Assembly (NCBI RefSeq): GCF_000196115.1
Contig: NC_005027.1
Span: 4,030,001-4,094,000, forward strand
Reading direction: 5' to 3'
Length of the DNA stretch: 64,000 nucleotides
Source: Rhodopirellula baltica SH 1
GTDB lineage: Bacteria > Planctomycetota > Planctomycetia > Pirellulales > Pirellulaceae
Shown: one piece after another, positions 1 to 9,899 of the stretch
Position numbering within the stretch: position 1 is the first letter of the stretch
Layout: the number at the start of each line of letters is the position of its first letter
Translations under genes and position numbers: made by a program
The notes under the pieces: generated by a model
Told to the model about the DNA's origin: nothing
Databases searched by the model: none
What the model saw: only the letters and a program-made list of their open reading frames with translations

Positions 1-98
1 GCGCGATGCAATTCTTGACACCCCCCACCTCACATTTTCTGGTATTCTGCTTCTGACCTTCCAAACGATTGCTGCGATGGCGAACCATTAGGAACAAC

Positions 99-1112
99 AT
101 GAGTGAATCGATTGACAATGAGTTGCGTGACCGACTCGAACAATTCCGTGGGGATTTTGGTCGACTTCGCGAAGAAGTATCCAAACGCATCGTCGGTCAA
201 CAACCAATCGTTGACGGGGTGCTGACATCTTTGATTGCCGGCGGCCATGTCTTGCTCGAAGGTGTGCCCGGCTTAGGAAAAACCCTCTTGGTCCGAACGC
301 TTTCAGACGTTTTAGATGCCTCTTTTGGTCGTATCCAGTTCACTCCCGACCTCATGCCGGCCGACCTAATTGGCACCAACATTTTGGTCGAAACACAAAA
401 CGGCCATAAAGAATTTCAATTTCAACGCGGCCCGGTCTTTGCCAATGTGGTGCTGGCTGATGAAATCAACCGCGCGACGCCAAAGACACAATCCGCCTTG
501 CTAGAAGCAATGCAGGAACACAGTGTCACGGTTGCAGGAACTTCACATCAACTTGACGGGCTATTTTTTGTGTTGGCCACGCAAAACCCGCTGGAAATGG
601 AAGGAACCTACCCTCTGCCCGAAGCCCAACTGGATCGTTTCCTCATGAAATTGGTCGTACCATTTCCGACGACCGAGGAAATGGAAACGATCATGGACCG
701 CACCACAGCAGGAGAGATTCCGCCACCTCAAAAAATCATGTCTTCCGATCGCGTGATCGAGCTTCGCCGCCTGTCGAGGCAAATCCCGATTGCCGATGAA
801 GTTCGGCGTTATGCGATTTTGATGATCATGGGCACCCATCCATCTCACGAAGCGGCGACCCCGATGGTGCAAAAATTTGTCCGGTATGGCAGCAGTCCAA
901 GGGGAGCACAAGCATTGATTTTGTGTGCAAAAATCCGGGCCGTTTTGGACGGTCGCTTTCATGTTGCCAAAGAAGATATTCGCGAAATGGCCCATGCAAC
1001 GCTTCGGCACCGGGTCATGCTGAACTTTGAGGGCCAAGCGGACGGAATCACCATCGATGCGATCGTTGACGACCTGATCGAAAACGTTCACAGCGAAGTG
1101 GTTGTGGCATGA
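99..1112 (+). CDS. MoxR-family AAA+ ATPase
   Basis: A 337-residue AAA+ ATPase of the MoxR group. These are chaperone-like ATPases that work with VWA-domain proteins. The Walker A motif GVPGLGKT is at residues 55-62 and Walker B (LADEINR) at about 119-125. The rest has the usual MoxR length and C-terminal lid. I chose the ATG at 99, preceded by AGGAAC at 90-95. An in-frame TTG at 69 would add ten residues that do not look like the family. It is first of five plus-strand genes and its stop overlaps the next start by 4 bp (ATGA), so translation is probably coupled. Family is certain; the client is inferred to be the downstream VWA proteins. Confidence 0.95.
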   Translation: MSESIDNELRDRLEQFRGDFGRLREEVSKRIVGQQPIVDGVLTSLIAGGHVLLEGVPGLGKTLLVRTLSDVLDASFGRIQFTPDLMPADLIGTNILVETQNGHKEFQFQRGPVFANVVLADEINRATPKTQSALLEAMQEHSVTVAGTSHQLDGLFFVLATQNPLEMEGTYPLPEAQLDRFLMKLVVPFPTTEEMETIMDRTTAGEIPPPQKIMSSDRVIELRRLSRQIPIADEVRRYAILMIMGTHPSHEAATPMVQKFVRYGSSPRGAQALILCAKIRAVLDGRFHVAKEDIREMAHATLRHRVMLNFEGQADGITIDAIVDDLIENVHSEVVVA

Positions 1113-2011
1113 CCGTCTTTGACTCGGACTTTCTGAAGCGACTGGAATACCTTTCGCTCTTATCAAAGCGGATGTTCAAGGGGCAACTATTGGCCCAGCG
1201 ACGAACGATGCAAACCGGCGGCGGAATCGAATTTGCCGACCACCGCGAATACATCAGCGGAGATGACCTGCGTTACTTGGACTGGAACGTTTACGCGAGG
1301 CACGGCGATTTGCTGCTAAAACGATTCCAGGAAGAGGAAGACCTTCACGTGTATATGCTGCTCGATACATCCGCCAGCATGAACGTGGCTGATTCAGATA
1401 ACCGTCATGGTGAGGCCACAGGAACAAAATTCCTACTGGCCCAGCAGATCGTCGCGGCGTTGTCCTATATCGCTCTGGCAGATCTCGATCGCGTTTCGAT
1501 CTTGGCTTACGACGACCGTGTACGTGCGACCATGCCATTGATCCGAGGCAAAAACCAAGTCCTCAGTTTGCTGCGTTTTCTTGAGCAACTTGAGTGCGGC
1601 GGCGAACGCACGGACTTGCAAACGGTTGTTGGTGATTTTGTGGACCGAGCACCACGAACGGGACTGGCGATTGTTGTCAGCGATCTGTACGACCAAAAGG
1701 GTTTCCGCGACGGCATCGATCGACTCCGTTACGCCCGCTTTGAACCGCATGTGATTCAGATCCATACGCCCAGTGAAGCGTCCCCCAGTTTTTTGGGAGA
1801 CATGGAATTGGTGGACTGTGAGAGTGGTCTGCAAAAAAAGGTGACGGTAACCGAACGCAAGCTACGGCAGTACAAAAAGCTTTTCCAGGCATTCTTAGAT
1901 GACGTCGAAACCTATTGCCGCAACCACGGCCTGAGTCATACACGAGCGACGACGGAGGTTCCTTTCGACGCTGTATTGCTTCGTATGATGCGTACTGCGG
2001 CGGTGGGATAA
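1109..2011 (+). CDS. DUF58 domain protein (VWA-like)
   Basis: A 300-residue soluble protein of the DUF58 family, which regularly follows moxR. The family signature is visible around residues 50-75 (DDLRYLDWN, then HGDLLLKRFQEEED), followed by a VWA-like strand with LLDTSASM, a MIDAS-type DxSxS metal site. It has no membrane segment, unlike longer DUF58 proteins with N-terminal helices. The start overlaps the moxR stop (ATGA) and the next gene begins 3 bp after its stop. Its role is inferred to be a metal-dependent adaptor acting with the MoxR ATPase at the envelope. Confidence 0.92.
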   Translation: MTVFDSDFLKRLEYLSLLSKRMFKGQLLAQRRTMQTGGGIEFADHREYISGDDLRYLDWNVYARHGDLLLKRFQEEEDLHVYMLLDTSASMNVADSDNRHGEATGTKFLLAQQIVAALSYIALADLDRVSILAYDDRVRATMPLIRGKNQVLSLLRFLEQLECGGERTDLQTVVGDFVDRAPRTGLAIVVSDLYDQKGFRDGIDRLRYARFEPHVIQIHTPSEASPSFLGDMELVDCESGLQKKVTVTERKLRQYKKLFQAFLDDVETYCRNHGLSHTRATTEVPFDAVLLRMMRTAAVG

Positions 2012-2014
2012 CAC

Positions 2015-3937
2015 ATGTCGCTGGCGTCTCCCGAACGATTGATGTGGCTTTGGATTGCACTTCCAATCATCGTTCTCTACATCCTGAAAACGCGTTTGCG
2101 ACGCCGGCCTGTCGCAACGCTCCTGTTTTGGGAACAGATCTTCGAAGAGAAACGTCAGCGATCCCTCTGGCAGAATCTTCGTCGTTGGCTGTCACTTCTG
2201 CTGCAGCTTGTATTTGTTTCGCTATTGGTATTCGCACTGGCAGATCCACTTTGGCGTTGGCAGGCGGATTCTGGTCAAGAAGTGATTTTGGTCGTGGATA
2301 ACTCTGCCAGTATGCAAGCGGTCGAACCGGAGACAGGCCAAACAAGATTGCAACTAGCCGTTGACCGCGCCGCTTCGCTCGCTCGCGGTCTTCGCCAAGG
2401 CGACCAAATGGCATTGGTCACCGCGGGCACCACGGTACGCGTGGTTGTCGGCATGTCTGATTTCGCACCGGCGATCGAGGAAGCCATTCATTCGATCCAG
2501 CCAACCGATGGACCAACGCAGATCGGCGCTGCCATCGAAGCGGCCAGACGGTTAGCAGACAAAAATGACCGACGCCGTATTGTCGTCATCACCGACACAA
2601 CACTTGGCGTTCAAAATGACATCGAATCAGCCGAAGATCTTTCATGGGAGACCGTTGGCACTTCTCAAACAAACCTAGCAATCACCACATTCCAAGTTCG
2701 ACGTTCGAGCGTTGATCCCGTTGGTTACGCATTGTTGGTCGAAGTCCGCAACTTCTCCGACGAACCAGCCAGTACACGGCTGAAGCTTACGCTTGGCGAT
2801 GACTTGGTCGACGTTGTTCCAATCAAGCTGGACGCCGATGGCGTTTGGCAAACAACGATCGATGGAACGTCTCGCGAGGGCGGGGTTTTGACCGCTTCGT
2901 TGGACGCGACCGATGGGCTCTCCGTCGACAACGTGGCCCGAGCAGTCGTTCCGGCACGCCCGCTCGTTCCAGTGACATTGGTGACTGGGGCAGATGACGT
3001 GTCGTTCTATCTTCGCACCGTTTTAGAATCGATACCGTTGATCAAGTTGACGGTGGTCAACGACGCCGAGCAAACCGCAGAGAATGGTTTGACGATCTAC
3101 AGCGGAGCGGTTCCCACGGAACTTCCTTCCGGCCCCGCTCTGTTTATCGCCCAGGATGACGGTCCACCGGGAACCTGGAAACTTGGCAGCGAAATCGATA
3201 CCCCCATCGTGGCAAAACAGGACAAGGAGTCATCTTTGCTGCGGCACGTTCAATTGCAAAACGTGATGCTCGCCGGCGGGCGTGATATCGAAGTCGACGA
3301 ATCGCTGGGACAGGCGACCACGTTGCTCGAAACAGCTGACACCTCGCGGGTTTTGGTTTCCGTCGAACGTGAATCCGGCAGAATTCTAATTCTGTCAGCC
3401 AACTTGGATGACAGCGATCTACCGCTTCGGATCGCATTCCCTGTCATGATGACCAATGCCATGAATTGGTTCTTCCGGCAAACAGGTGACATGAACCCCG
3501 CCTTGAACACGGGATTGGCGACTACGGTGCCATGGGATTTCGACGTTGCCTCGGCCGTGTTGATGTCGCCGGATGGAAATGTCCGAAACATTTCCGTTAC
3601 GCGTGATCACGCCACCATCAGCCCAATCGGGAAAGCCGGCGTGTACGGCCTGTTCTCACCTGAGTCGTTGCCCCAAACCGACTCAGCACCACAGCCCGAA
3701 CAGCAACCCGTCAAGACTCCCGAAGAATGGAAGTTAGCGGAAGATGTTCCTGGTGAATTGCTGGCGGTCAACCTGTGCAGTGCCGAGGAAAGTGACCTAC
3801 GAGTTGCCCAGCAGCCAAAGGAGCCAACAAGCTTGGTCTCGCGAGGCGGAGCTCCAGCGTGGTTCTACTTGGTCATGTTGGCAATTGCATTGGTGGTCGG
3901 TGAGTGGGCATTGTTCCATCGAAGGGTGGTGGCATGA
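2015..3937 (+). CDS. BatA-like membrane protein with VWA domain
   Basis: A 640-residue protein with the aerotolerance/BatA N-terminal layout: a first hydrophobic helix at about residues 8-25, a basic stretch with LLFWEQIFEE, and a second helix at about 58-78. A VWA domain follows with MIDAS DNSAS near residue 94. The middle is beta-rich, and a last helix (FYLVMLAIALVVGEWAL) lies near the C terminus. The VWA domain is thus probably periplasmic between membrane anchors. The gene starts 3 bp after the DUF58 gene and its TGA overlaps the ATG of the next gene, so it belongs to the same operon. Known family; precise function unknown. Confidence 0.9.
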   Translation: MSLASPERLMWLWIALPIIVLYILKTRLRRRPVATLLFWEQIFEEKRQRSLWQNLRRWLSLLLQLVFVSLLVFALADPLWRWQADSGQEVILVVDNSASMQAVEPETGQTRLQLAVDRAASLARGLRQGDQMALVTAGTTVRVVVGMSDFAPAIEEAIHSIQPTDGPTQIGAAIEAARRLADKNDRRRIVVITDTTLGVQNDIESAEDLSWETVGTSQTNLAITTFQVRRSSVDPVGYALLVEVRNFSDEPASTRLKLTLGDDLVDVVPIKLDADGVWQTTIDGTSREGGVLTASLDATDGLSVDNVARAVVPARPLVPVTLVTGADDVSFYLRTVLESIPLIKLTVVNDAEQTAENGLTIYSGAVPTELPSGPALFIAQDDGPPGTWKLGSEIDTPIVAKQDKESSLLRHVQLQNVMLAGGRDIEVDESLGQATTLLETADTSRVLVSVERESGRILILSANLDDSDLPLRIAFPVMMTNAMNWFFRQTGDMNPALNTGLATTVPWDFDVASAVLMSPDGNVRNISVTRDHATISPIGKAGVYGLFSPESLPQTDSAPQPEQQPVKTPEEWKLAEDVPGELLAVNLCSAEESDLRVAQQPKEPTSLVSRGGAPAWFYLVMLAIALVVGEWALFHRRVVA

Positions 3938-6606
3938 TGTTGCAATGGACTCAGCCGCAATGGGCATGGCTTTGGGTCCCAGCCGTCTTATGGCTGGTGG
4001 TGTTTCACCTTCGAACGCTCAGCGACTTCCCACCGCGTCAACGACTCGTATCGCTGCTGGTTCGAGGCATCGTGCTAACGCTGCTGATCATGGCGGTTTG
4101 TGGACCGGTGGCGCTTCGTTCGACCTCGCAAAAAATGATTGTGTTCGCAGTCGACCAAAGCGAGAGCATCGATGAGGCCGCACGCGAAACCGCGGACGAA
4201 TACTTAAAGGATGCCATCGAGCAGGCGAAAGAAGACGATGCCGAGGTGCGTTTTTTGCCGTTTGACAGCACTCCACGGCAACTTCAATCCAATTGGACGG
4301 CGTTTCAAGAGCCTCCTGCGGAAACGGACAGCGAACCAGCATCGGTCGAAGTTGAGGAAGAAACACCGGCGGACGTTTCTGCGATCGATCGAGTTGACCC
4401 CGGGGAAGACGAAGTACCGGCGCCAACCCCATCACCGACCGACTTGGATGCCGATGAAGCGAAACGAATGGGCACGGACTTAGCCGCCGCCATTCAAACC
4501 GCCGTGGCTTCGATTCCTCCATCGCGCGTGCCACGAATCATATTGATGAGCGACGGCAATCAAACAAACGGCGATGGGATTGCCGCCGCGACAGACGCTG
4601 ATGTTCCCGTGTGGACGGTGCCACTTCCGACACGAAGCGAACCGGAAGTGCAGATGGCCGCGGTGGAGGCTCCCACGCAGGTGCGTCAGGGCGAACCATT
4701 CTTCGTCGAAGTTGTTGTCAGCAGCAATCGTGACACTGAAGGACATGTCGATCTGTATCGTGGGGACATTCAAATTGGCGACGTCGACGCACCGGCGGTG
4801 AAGATCAAAAAGGGAGAAAACCGCTTCCGGTTTCAGCAGACTTTGCTGGGGCAACGACAAGAAACCTTTGCCGCGCGATTGCGAGATTGCGATGACACAC
4901 TGCTTGATAACAACGAAGCCCAGGCGATCGTGTACGCCAGCGGCAAACCTCGCGTGCTGCTGATCGACAGCGAACCCGACGAAACGGACTCCTTGCGTTG
5001 GGCATTGGATGAACAATCCATCGATGTTGACGTTCGTCCTCCGGAGGGCATCCCCAGCGACTTGTCTGAAATGCAGGGTTATGAATGCTTGATCCTTTCC
5101 AACGTTCCGGCAACTTCGATGTCGATGCGGCAGATGGATCTGATCAGGATCTACGTTCAAGACTTAGGCGGTGGGCTGATCATGCTCGGTGGCGACCAAG
5201 CCTTTGGCCTGGGCGGTTATTACCGAACTCAGATTGAAGAAATCTTGCCCGTTCGCAGCAACTTTGAAAAAGAACGCGAAAAGCCTTCGTTGGCAATGAT
5301 GCTGGTGATCGACAAGAGCGGCTCGATGGGCGGCCAAAAAATAGAACTTGCCAAAGATGCTGCCCAAGCCGCCGTCGAACTGCTTGGCCCCAAAGACGCC
5401 ATTGGAGTGATCGCCTTTGATGGAGACTCCTACACCGTGTCCGAGCTTCGTTCGACTTCCGATCGCGGTGCGATCTCGGATGCCATTTCAACAATCGAAG
5501 CGTCCGGCGGAACAAACATGTACCCCGCAATGGCTGACGCCTACGAAGCCTTGCTTGGCGCAACAGCCAAACTGAAACACGTGATCCTGATGACGGATGG
5601 TGTTTCTTCACCGGGCGACTTCCAAGGAGTTGCCGGCGACATGTCCGCATCGCGAATCACGCTCTCTACCGTTGCACTCGGTCAGGGTTCGAGCGAAGAC
5701 CTGCTGGAGGAACTCGCTCAGATTGGTGGAGGTCGCTACTACTTTTGCGATGATCCTCAATCGGTTCCCCAAGTCTTTGCAAAGGAAACCGTCGAAGCCA
5801 GCAAATCCGCAATCAACGAACTGCCTTTTGTCCCACAGTTGGTGCGTCCCACATCGGTGCTCGATGGGATCGAACTGGACCTGTCGCCACTGCTGCTCGG
5901 CTACGTCGTGACGCGTCCCAAACCCACGGCCGAGTTCATTCTGGCCAGCGAGTCGGGCGACCCGCTGTTGGTATGGTGGCGATATGGTTTGGGGATGTCG
6001 GTTGCTTTTACCAGCGACGCAAAAAATCGATGGGCGGGCGAATGGATGACCTGGCCAGACTTTGGAACCTTTTGGGCCCAAATCATCCGCCATGCGATGC
6101 GCAAGGACGACAATCGAGGCGTGTTTGTGGAAGTCGAACGAAACGGCAATCAAACTCGTGTGGTCATGGACGCGGTCGACGACAATGGTCGATTCATCGA
6201 TGAGGCCGAAACTCGATTGACGGTGATCGATCCTCGATTAAAGAATGAAAAGATTGCCATGCGGCAAACCGCGCCGGGTCGCTACGAGGCCTCGGTGGAA
6301 ACGCTTCGTCGCGGTGCATACCACTTTGACATCGCCACCAACCGGATGGACGGGACCAGCCAACGAAGCTCTCGAGGAATCGCGGTTGGCTACCCCGACG
6401 AATTGCGTTTGCTGCCACGTGGCGACGAATTGCTTCGACAAATCGCGTCCGTAAGCGGTGGACGCTATGACGCCCCGGCAAGCTCCATCACGGAAAACGA
6501 TGATCGCACAGCACGTGACCCTGTCCCGATCTGGCCATGGCTACTCATGGCTGGCTTGGTTCTGTTCATCGCGGATGTGGCGTTTCGCCGAGTCGAAATG
6601 CTTTAA
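3934..6606 (+). CDS. Large membrane protein with two VWA-type sites and a glutamine-amidotransferase-like region
   Basis: An 890-residue protein counted from the ATG at 3934, which overlaps the previous stop as ATGA. An upstream in-frame ATG at 3904 lies inside the preceding gene and is less likely. It has N-terminal hydrophobic helices, then a first VWA-like segment with DQSES at residues 74-78, interrupted by an acidic, Pro-rich linker near 130-175. A Rossmann-like stretch (RVLLIDSEPDE, GGGLIMLGGDQAF) resembles the class-I glutamine-amidotransferase-like domain found in such proteins. A second VWA domain has DKSGS at 460-464. A final membrane helix (WPWLLMAGLVLFIADVAF) ends the protein. It is the fourth gene of the MoxR operon. 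Confidence 0.9.
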   Translation: MMLQWTQPQWAWLWVPAVLWLVVFHLRTLSDFPPRQRLVSLLVRGIVLTLLIMAVCGPVALRSTSQKMIVFAVDQSESIDEAARETADEYLKDAIEQAKEDDAEVRFLPFDSTPRQLQSNWTAFQEPPAETDSEPASVEVEEETPADVSAIDRVDPGEDEVPAPTPSPTDLDADEAKRMGTDLAAAIQTAVASIPPSRVPRIILMSDGNQTNGDGIAAATDADVPVWTVPLPTRSEPEVQMAAVEAPTQVRQGEPFFVEVVVSSNRDTEGHVDLYRGDIQIGDVDAPAVKIKKGENRFRFQQTLLGQRQETFAARLRDCDDTLLDNNEAQAIVYASGKPRVLLIDSEPDETDSLRWALDEQSIDVDVRPPEGIPSDLSEMQGYECLILSNVPATSMSMRQMDLIRIYVQDLGGGLIMLGGDQAFGLGGYYRTQIEEILPVRSNFEKEREKPSLAMMLVIDKSGSMGGQKIELAKDAAQAAVELLGPKDAIGVIAFDGDSYTVSELRSTSDRGAISDAISTIEASGGTNMYPAMADAYEALLGATAKLKHVILMTDGVSSPGDFQGVAGDMSASRITLSTVALGQGSSEDLLEELAQIGGGRYYFCDDPQSVPQVFAKETVEASKSAINELPFVPQLVRPTSVLDGIELDLSPLLLGYVVTRPKPTAEFILASESGDPLLVWWRYGLGMSVAFTSDAKNRWAGEWMTWPDFGTFWAQIIRHAMRKDDNRGVFVEVERNGNQTRVVMDAVDDNGRFIDEAETRLTVIDPRLKNEKIAMRQTAPGRYEASVETLRRGAYHFDIATNRMDGTSQRSSRGIAVGYPDELRLLPRGDELLRQIASVSGGRYDAPASSITENDDRTARDPVPIWPWLLMAGLVLFIADVAFRRVEML

Positions 6607-6819
6607 AAGCAGCTCGATAGCAATCCCGAATCCGAGATCACCAGCCGGAATCCGCCCAGATTTTCTTATGATTGATACAGCTTTCTATCTTGGTGGTAGG
6701 CATCCCTACCCCCTAGACTGGTCGATAGCGACGGGCGAGCGAAAGAATTGCCGAAGGCATCGATTCGCTTTGCGCCCGAGTCATTCCACTTTCAGCCACT
6801 TCTGCTAGTGAGACCAACG

Positions 6820-8313
6820 ATGCTGCACGAAATTCTTCGACCAGTTCAACGACGTCTGTGGCTTGCTTCGATGATTCGCGGCGTCTCAACCGGTCTGTTG
6901 ATCGGAGCGATTCTTGCACTCTGGGTCGCAATCGCTCGCACCGCATTCTTTCCCACGATGCATTGGGGATGGCCACTATCGATCGTTGTCGCCGGCGGCG
7001 TGGTCGGGTGGATGATCGGAATGCTGGGACGATTCAATGAACAATCGGCCGCACGACTGATCGACCAACACTACGGACTGAAAGATCGTTCGATCACTTC
7101 GTTGCAGTTTGATCGCGAACGAAAAACGCATTTGGATCCCGTACGAGAGCTGCAATTGGCCGAGGCGGACCAACAGCTTCATCGAGTCAACCCGGTCGAA
7201 TGTGTCCCGATCACCGCGCCGCGACACGCGCGATGGATCGCAGGCTTGGTCATTGCAACGACATTGATCTTGATCGTCGGCAATCGCAATGTTCCTACCC
7301 TGGAAGCCAAACCCATCTTGCCATTGGCTCAGCGGCAATCCGTCGACCTTCGCCAAACGATGCTCGAAGATTTGGAAGAGATGGCGGAGGAACAAAAGGA
7401 TCCTGAACTCGAAGCACTCATCGAAGAACTCAGTGAGCAACTGGATGAGATGGAATCGGCTTCGTTGGATGAAGCCGACTTGCTGGCAACACTTTCCGAA
7501 ATGGAACAATCACTGGCAGAAGCTCGCGAGTCACTGAAGCTGGAAATGACTGACACGATGCTAAAGGCACTCGCCGCAGCCATGAAACCATCCGACGCGA
7601 TGAACCAAGCCGCCAAGGCTCTTGAAGCAGAACAATACGACGAAGCAAGTGAACAACTTGAAGCGGTGGATCCTTCTCAAATGGGCGACAAGCAACGCCG
7701 CGCCGTCGCAGACAACCTGAAAAAGATGTTGTCAAAACTCAAACCCGCACAGCAGGGACAACTCAGTAATTCAATCAGCGAGCTTGCCGAAGGCTTGGAC
7801 TCAAAAAACATGAGTCAATGCAAGAAGTGCCTTTCGAAACTCGCGTCGGAATGCAAACAGCAAGGGCAACGCAAAAAGATTGGCAACTGCATGTCGTGCC
7901 AACTCAACCGACTCTCACAATGCAAAAGCGAGTGTCGCGGTCAGTGCCAATCCGACAGTGTCGCAAAGTCCGACTCGCCGAGCCAAAATGCGGGCCGAGG
8001 TGTCAGTGGTCAACCGCTGGGCGATCAAGCCACTAAAATTGACAGCGTTCGAAACGAGGAAATGCTAACCGGCCAACAGTCTGAAGGCCCTAGCGAAACG
8101 GAAATCTTGCAAGCCCCCGAGGGCGAACAACAAGCCATCCGGCAGTACCAGGCCAAGTACAACAAGTTCAAACGGGAAGCCGAGGCGGTACTGAACTCCG
8201 AACCGCTTCCAATGGGACACCGAGAAACCGTCCGCAAGTACTTCGAAGCGATTCGCCCAAACAACGAAACCGAAGCGGAGATGGCCATGGAAGCATCTGC
8301 AACGGATGAGTGA
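6820..8313 (+). CDS. Membrane-anchored coiled-coil protein with Cys cluster, function unknown
   Basis: A 497-residue protein starting at the ATG at 6820; a TTG at 6748 would add an unlikely N-terminal tail. Three hydrophobic helices lie near residues 20-42, 49-70 and 148-163. A long acidic, Glu/Leu-rich coiled coil runs from about 175 to 330. A cluster of about nine Cys residues (CKKC, CMSCQ, CKSECRGQC) lies near 332-375 and could bind metal or form disulfides. The Gln/Ser-rich tail ends with a short helical segment. It follows the MoxR/VWA genes after 213 bp and probably belongs with them. I do not recognise a named domain beyond a loose DUF4175-like layout. Confidence 0.8.
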   Translation: MLHEILRPVQRRLWLASMIRGVSTGLLIGAILALWVAIARTAFFPTMHWGWPLSIVVAGGVVGWMIGMLGRFNEQSAARLIDQHYGLKDRSITSLQFDRERKTHLDPVRELQLAEADQQLHRVNPVECVPITAPRHARWIAGLVIATTLILIVGNRNVPTLEAKPILPLAQRQSVDLRQTMLEDLEEMAEEQKDPELEALIEELSEQLDEMESASLDEADLLATLSEMEQSLAEARESLKLEMTDTMLKALAAAMKPSDAMNQAAKALEAEQYDEASEQLEAVDPSQMGDKQRRAVADNLKKMLSKLKPAQQGQLSNSISELAEGLDSKNMSQCKKCLSKLASECKQQGQRKKIGNCMSCQLNRLSQCKSECRGQCQSDSVAKSDSPSQNAGRGVSGQPLGDQATKIDSVRNEEMLTGQQSEGPSETEILQAPEGEQQAIRQYQAKYNKFKREAEAVLNSEPLPMGHRETVRKYFEAIRPNNETEAEMAMEASATDE

Positions 8314-8375
8314 ATCCACTCCACCATTTCCGTTGAGGGTCGGTTGTCAAAACTCACAACAAGACGGAACTCAGA

Positions 8376-9899
8376 TCAATCTGATTTCGCGAGACCGTCT
8401 GTTGGAAGATTCCAAAGCCAACGCTGCAGGTAGGAGTCTGCCAGCATCGGCGCATACTCCGCGTCTGCATCGATGAAGTCTTGTTCGGTGGGAGGATCGA
8501 CAGGAGTCGCCGCAGTTACTGAGTCGGGTTCGAATCCCCAGAGCACCAATTCGTCCTGATCGACCTTCAGACCGAAGGGTCGATCTCCCATGGGTGCGAG
8601 ACTTCCGATCGTGAGATTTCCGTTCTCATCGCCGGAACTCAGCAAACCTGGGGCAGCGTCGTGGATCTCTTGGATGGTGCTGGGCCAACGCCCTTCTCGG
8701 TGCTGAAACAATCGAGCCAGGATGGCTGTTTTCGCGAGACGCACATGCATGGCGGATCGGACAAAAGCTTGATTCATCAAAACCAAACTCGGCATGGTCA
8801 CCTCAGTGATTTGAGTGTCCAATTTCCGCAACCAACTCCTGGATTGAAAAGAAGCTTGCACCAAAGTTTCCAGACTCTCGATCTCCTCGAAAAAGGTGGT
8901 CAAATCATCGGTGGGAACAAGCTCCAGCCGGTCGTACATAGCCAGTGTCTCCAAGGCATCGATGGAGTGCCCACCCGGCAACTGATACTCAATGGTATCT
9001 CCCCCCAGTTCTTCCATTGAGGTCTGATCCTGAAACAACGGTAGCACCCAAGCTCGTTCGCCAATCAGAAATCGTCGGTAGCGAGGTTCAATCTCTTCAA
9101 GTCCCTCGAGTTGCTCCAACACCGCTCGCCACTGTTCATCGTCAAAGCAATCGATTTGCAATGCGGTTTTGATGGCATCAAGAGCGAACTCGAGTATTGC
9201 CACACTGACCAACTGCGAAACCGCCATCGGCTCCTCTTCCAACGCCCGTGAATTTCCGATCAGGGCCAACACACAGTGGTTCGCATGATCGAAGTCATCA
9301 CGCCGAAGTGCGTCATCAAACTCCAAACGCAGCAATCGAGAGACATCTCTCGTCGGTCCAATACGAGGAAAAAGATCATAGGTGGTCATCGGCGTCCACA
9401 CGCCACGACTGCCTTCAGTGATCAAATGAATTCGCTGCAGCAGCCCCGACCATTCACTCAGGTAGTCCCTTGCAATCAGATGGTTCGAATAGGGTTGCCC
9501 GTAGACGTATTCCTCCGGTTCTTCTTCGTAAGCCAGGCCAATGATCGGAACGTCTTCCCCGGATTCCTGGAACGCGTCCGATTCGATTTCATCAAGGATG
9601 CGTTGCCATTCCTGGCTACGCGATGAATCAATCCGTTCCCTGCGGTAGTCCAGCAACGACTCCGCATCGATTGGCAAACCGCTGGCCAGCAAATCATTTT
9701 TGCGGTCGGCCAGTTCCTGAGCCGCGATGTTCTGGCGAGCGAACCACCAAATTAGCACCAGAAAAATCAGTGATAGCGGCAAGACAAGAAAGACAAACAC
9801 CGCCAAGTTTCGCGGGGCCAACAATCTCGCTAACAAACTCGACGGCAGCTTCGAATCATCTGATGAAGTCATATGTGTCTGGACCGATTCGGAAGGCAT
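8376..9899 (-). CDS. Membrane-anchored protein of unknown function
   Basis: A 507-residue protein with one clear N-terminal membrane helix at about residues 32-52 and a large acidic domain behind it, presumably outside the cytoplasm. No domain is recognised. Its start overlaps the stop of the upstream NamZ gene (TGATG arrangement at 9899-9901), so it is translationally coupled to it. This makes it the last gene of a transporter-muramidase-unknown operon. A second ATG ten codons in is also possible. By position it may help in peptidoglycan sugar turnover; this is inference only. Confidence 0.8.
   Translation of the reverse strand: MPSESVQTHMTSSDDSKLPSSLLARLLAPRNLAVFVFLVLPLSLIFLVLIWWFARQNIAAQELADRKNDLLASGLPIDAESLLDYRRERIDSSRSQEWQRILDEIESDAFQESGEDVPIIGLAYEEEPEEYVYGQPYSNHLIARDYLSEWSGLLQRIHLITEGSRGVWTPMTTYDLFPRIGPTRDVSRLLRLEFDDALRRDDFDHANHCVLALIGNSRALEEEPMAVSQLVSVAILEFALDAIKTALQIDCFDDEQWRAVLEQLEGLEEIEPRYRRFLIGERAWVLPLFQDQTSMEELGGDTIEYQLPGGHSIDALETLAMYDRLELVPTDDLTTFFEEIESLETLVQASFQSRSWLRKLDTQITEVTMPSLVLMNQAFVRSAMHVRLAKTAILARLFQHREGRWPSTIQEIHDAAPGLLSSGDENGNLTIGSLAPMGDRPFGLKVDQDELVLWGFEPDSVTAATPVDPPTEQDFIDADAEYAPMLADSYLQRWLWNLPTDGLAKSD

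Noticed and set aside
15-48. Possible promoter TTGACA and TATTCT before the MoxR gene
   Set aside because: The spacing between the boxes is about 22 bp, too long for a normal sigma-70 promoter, and it lies at the window edge.
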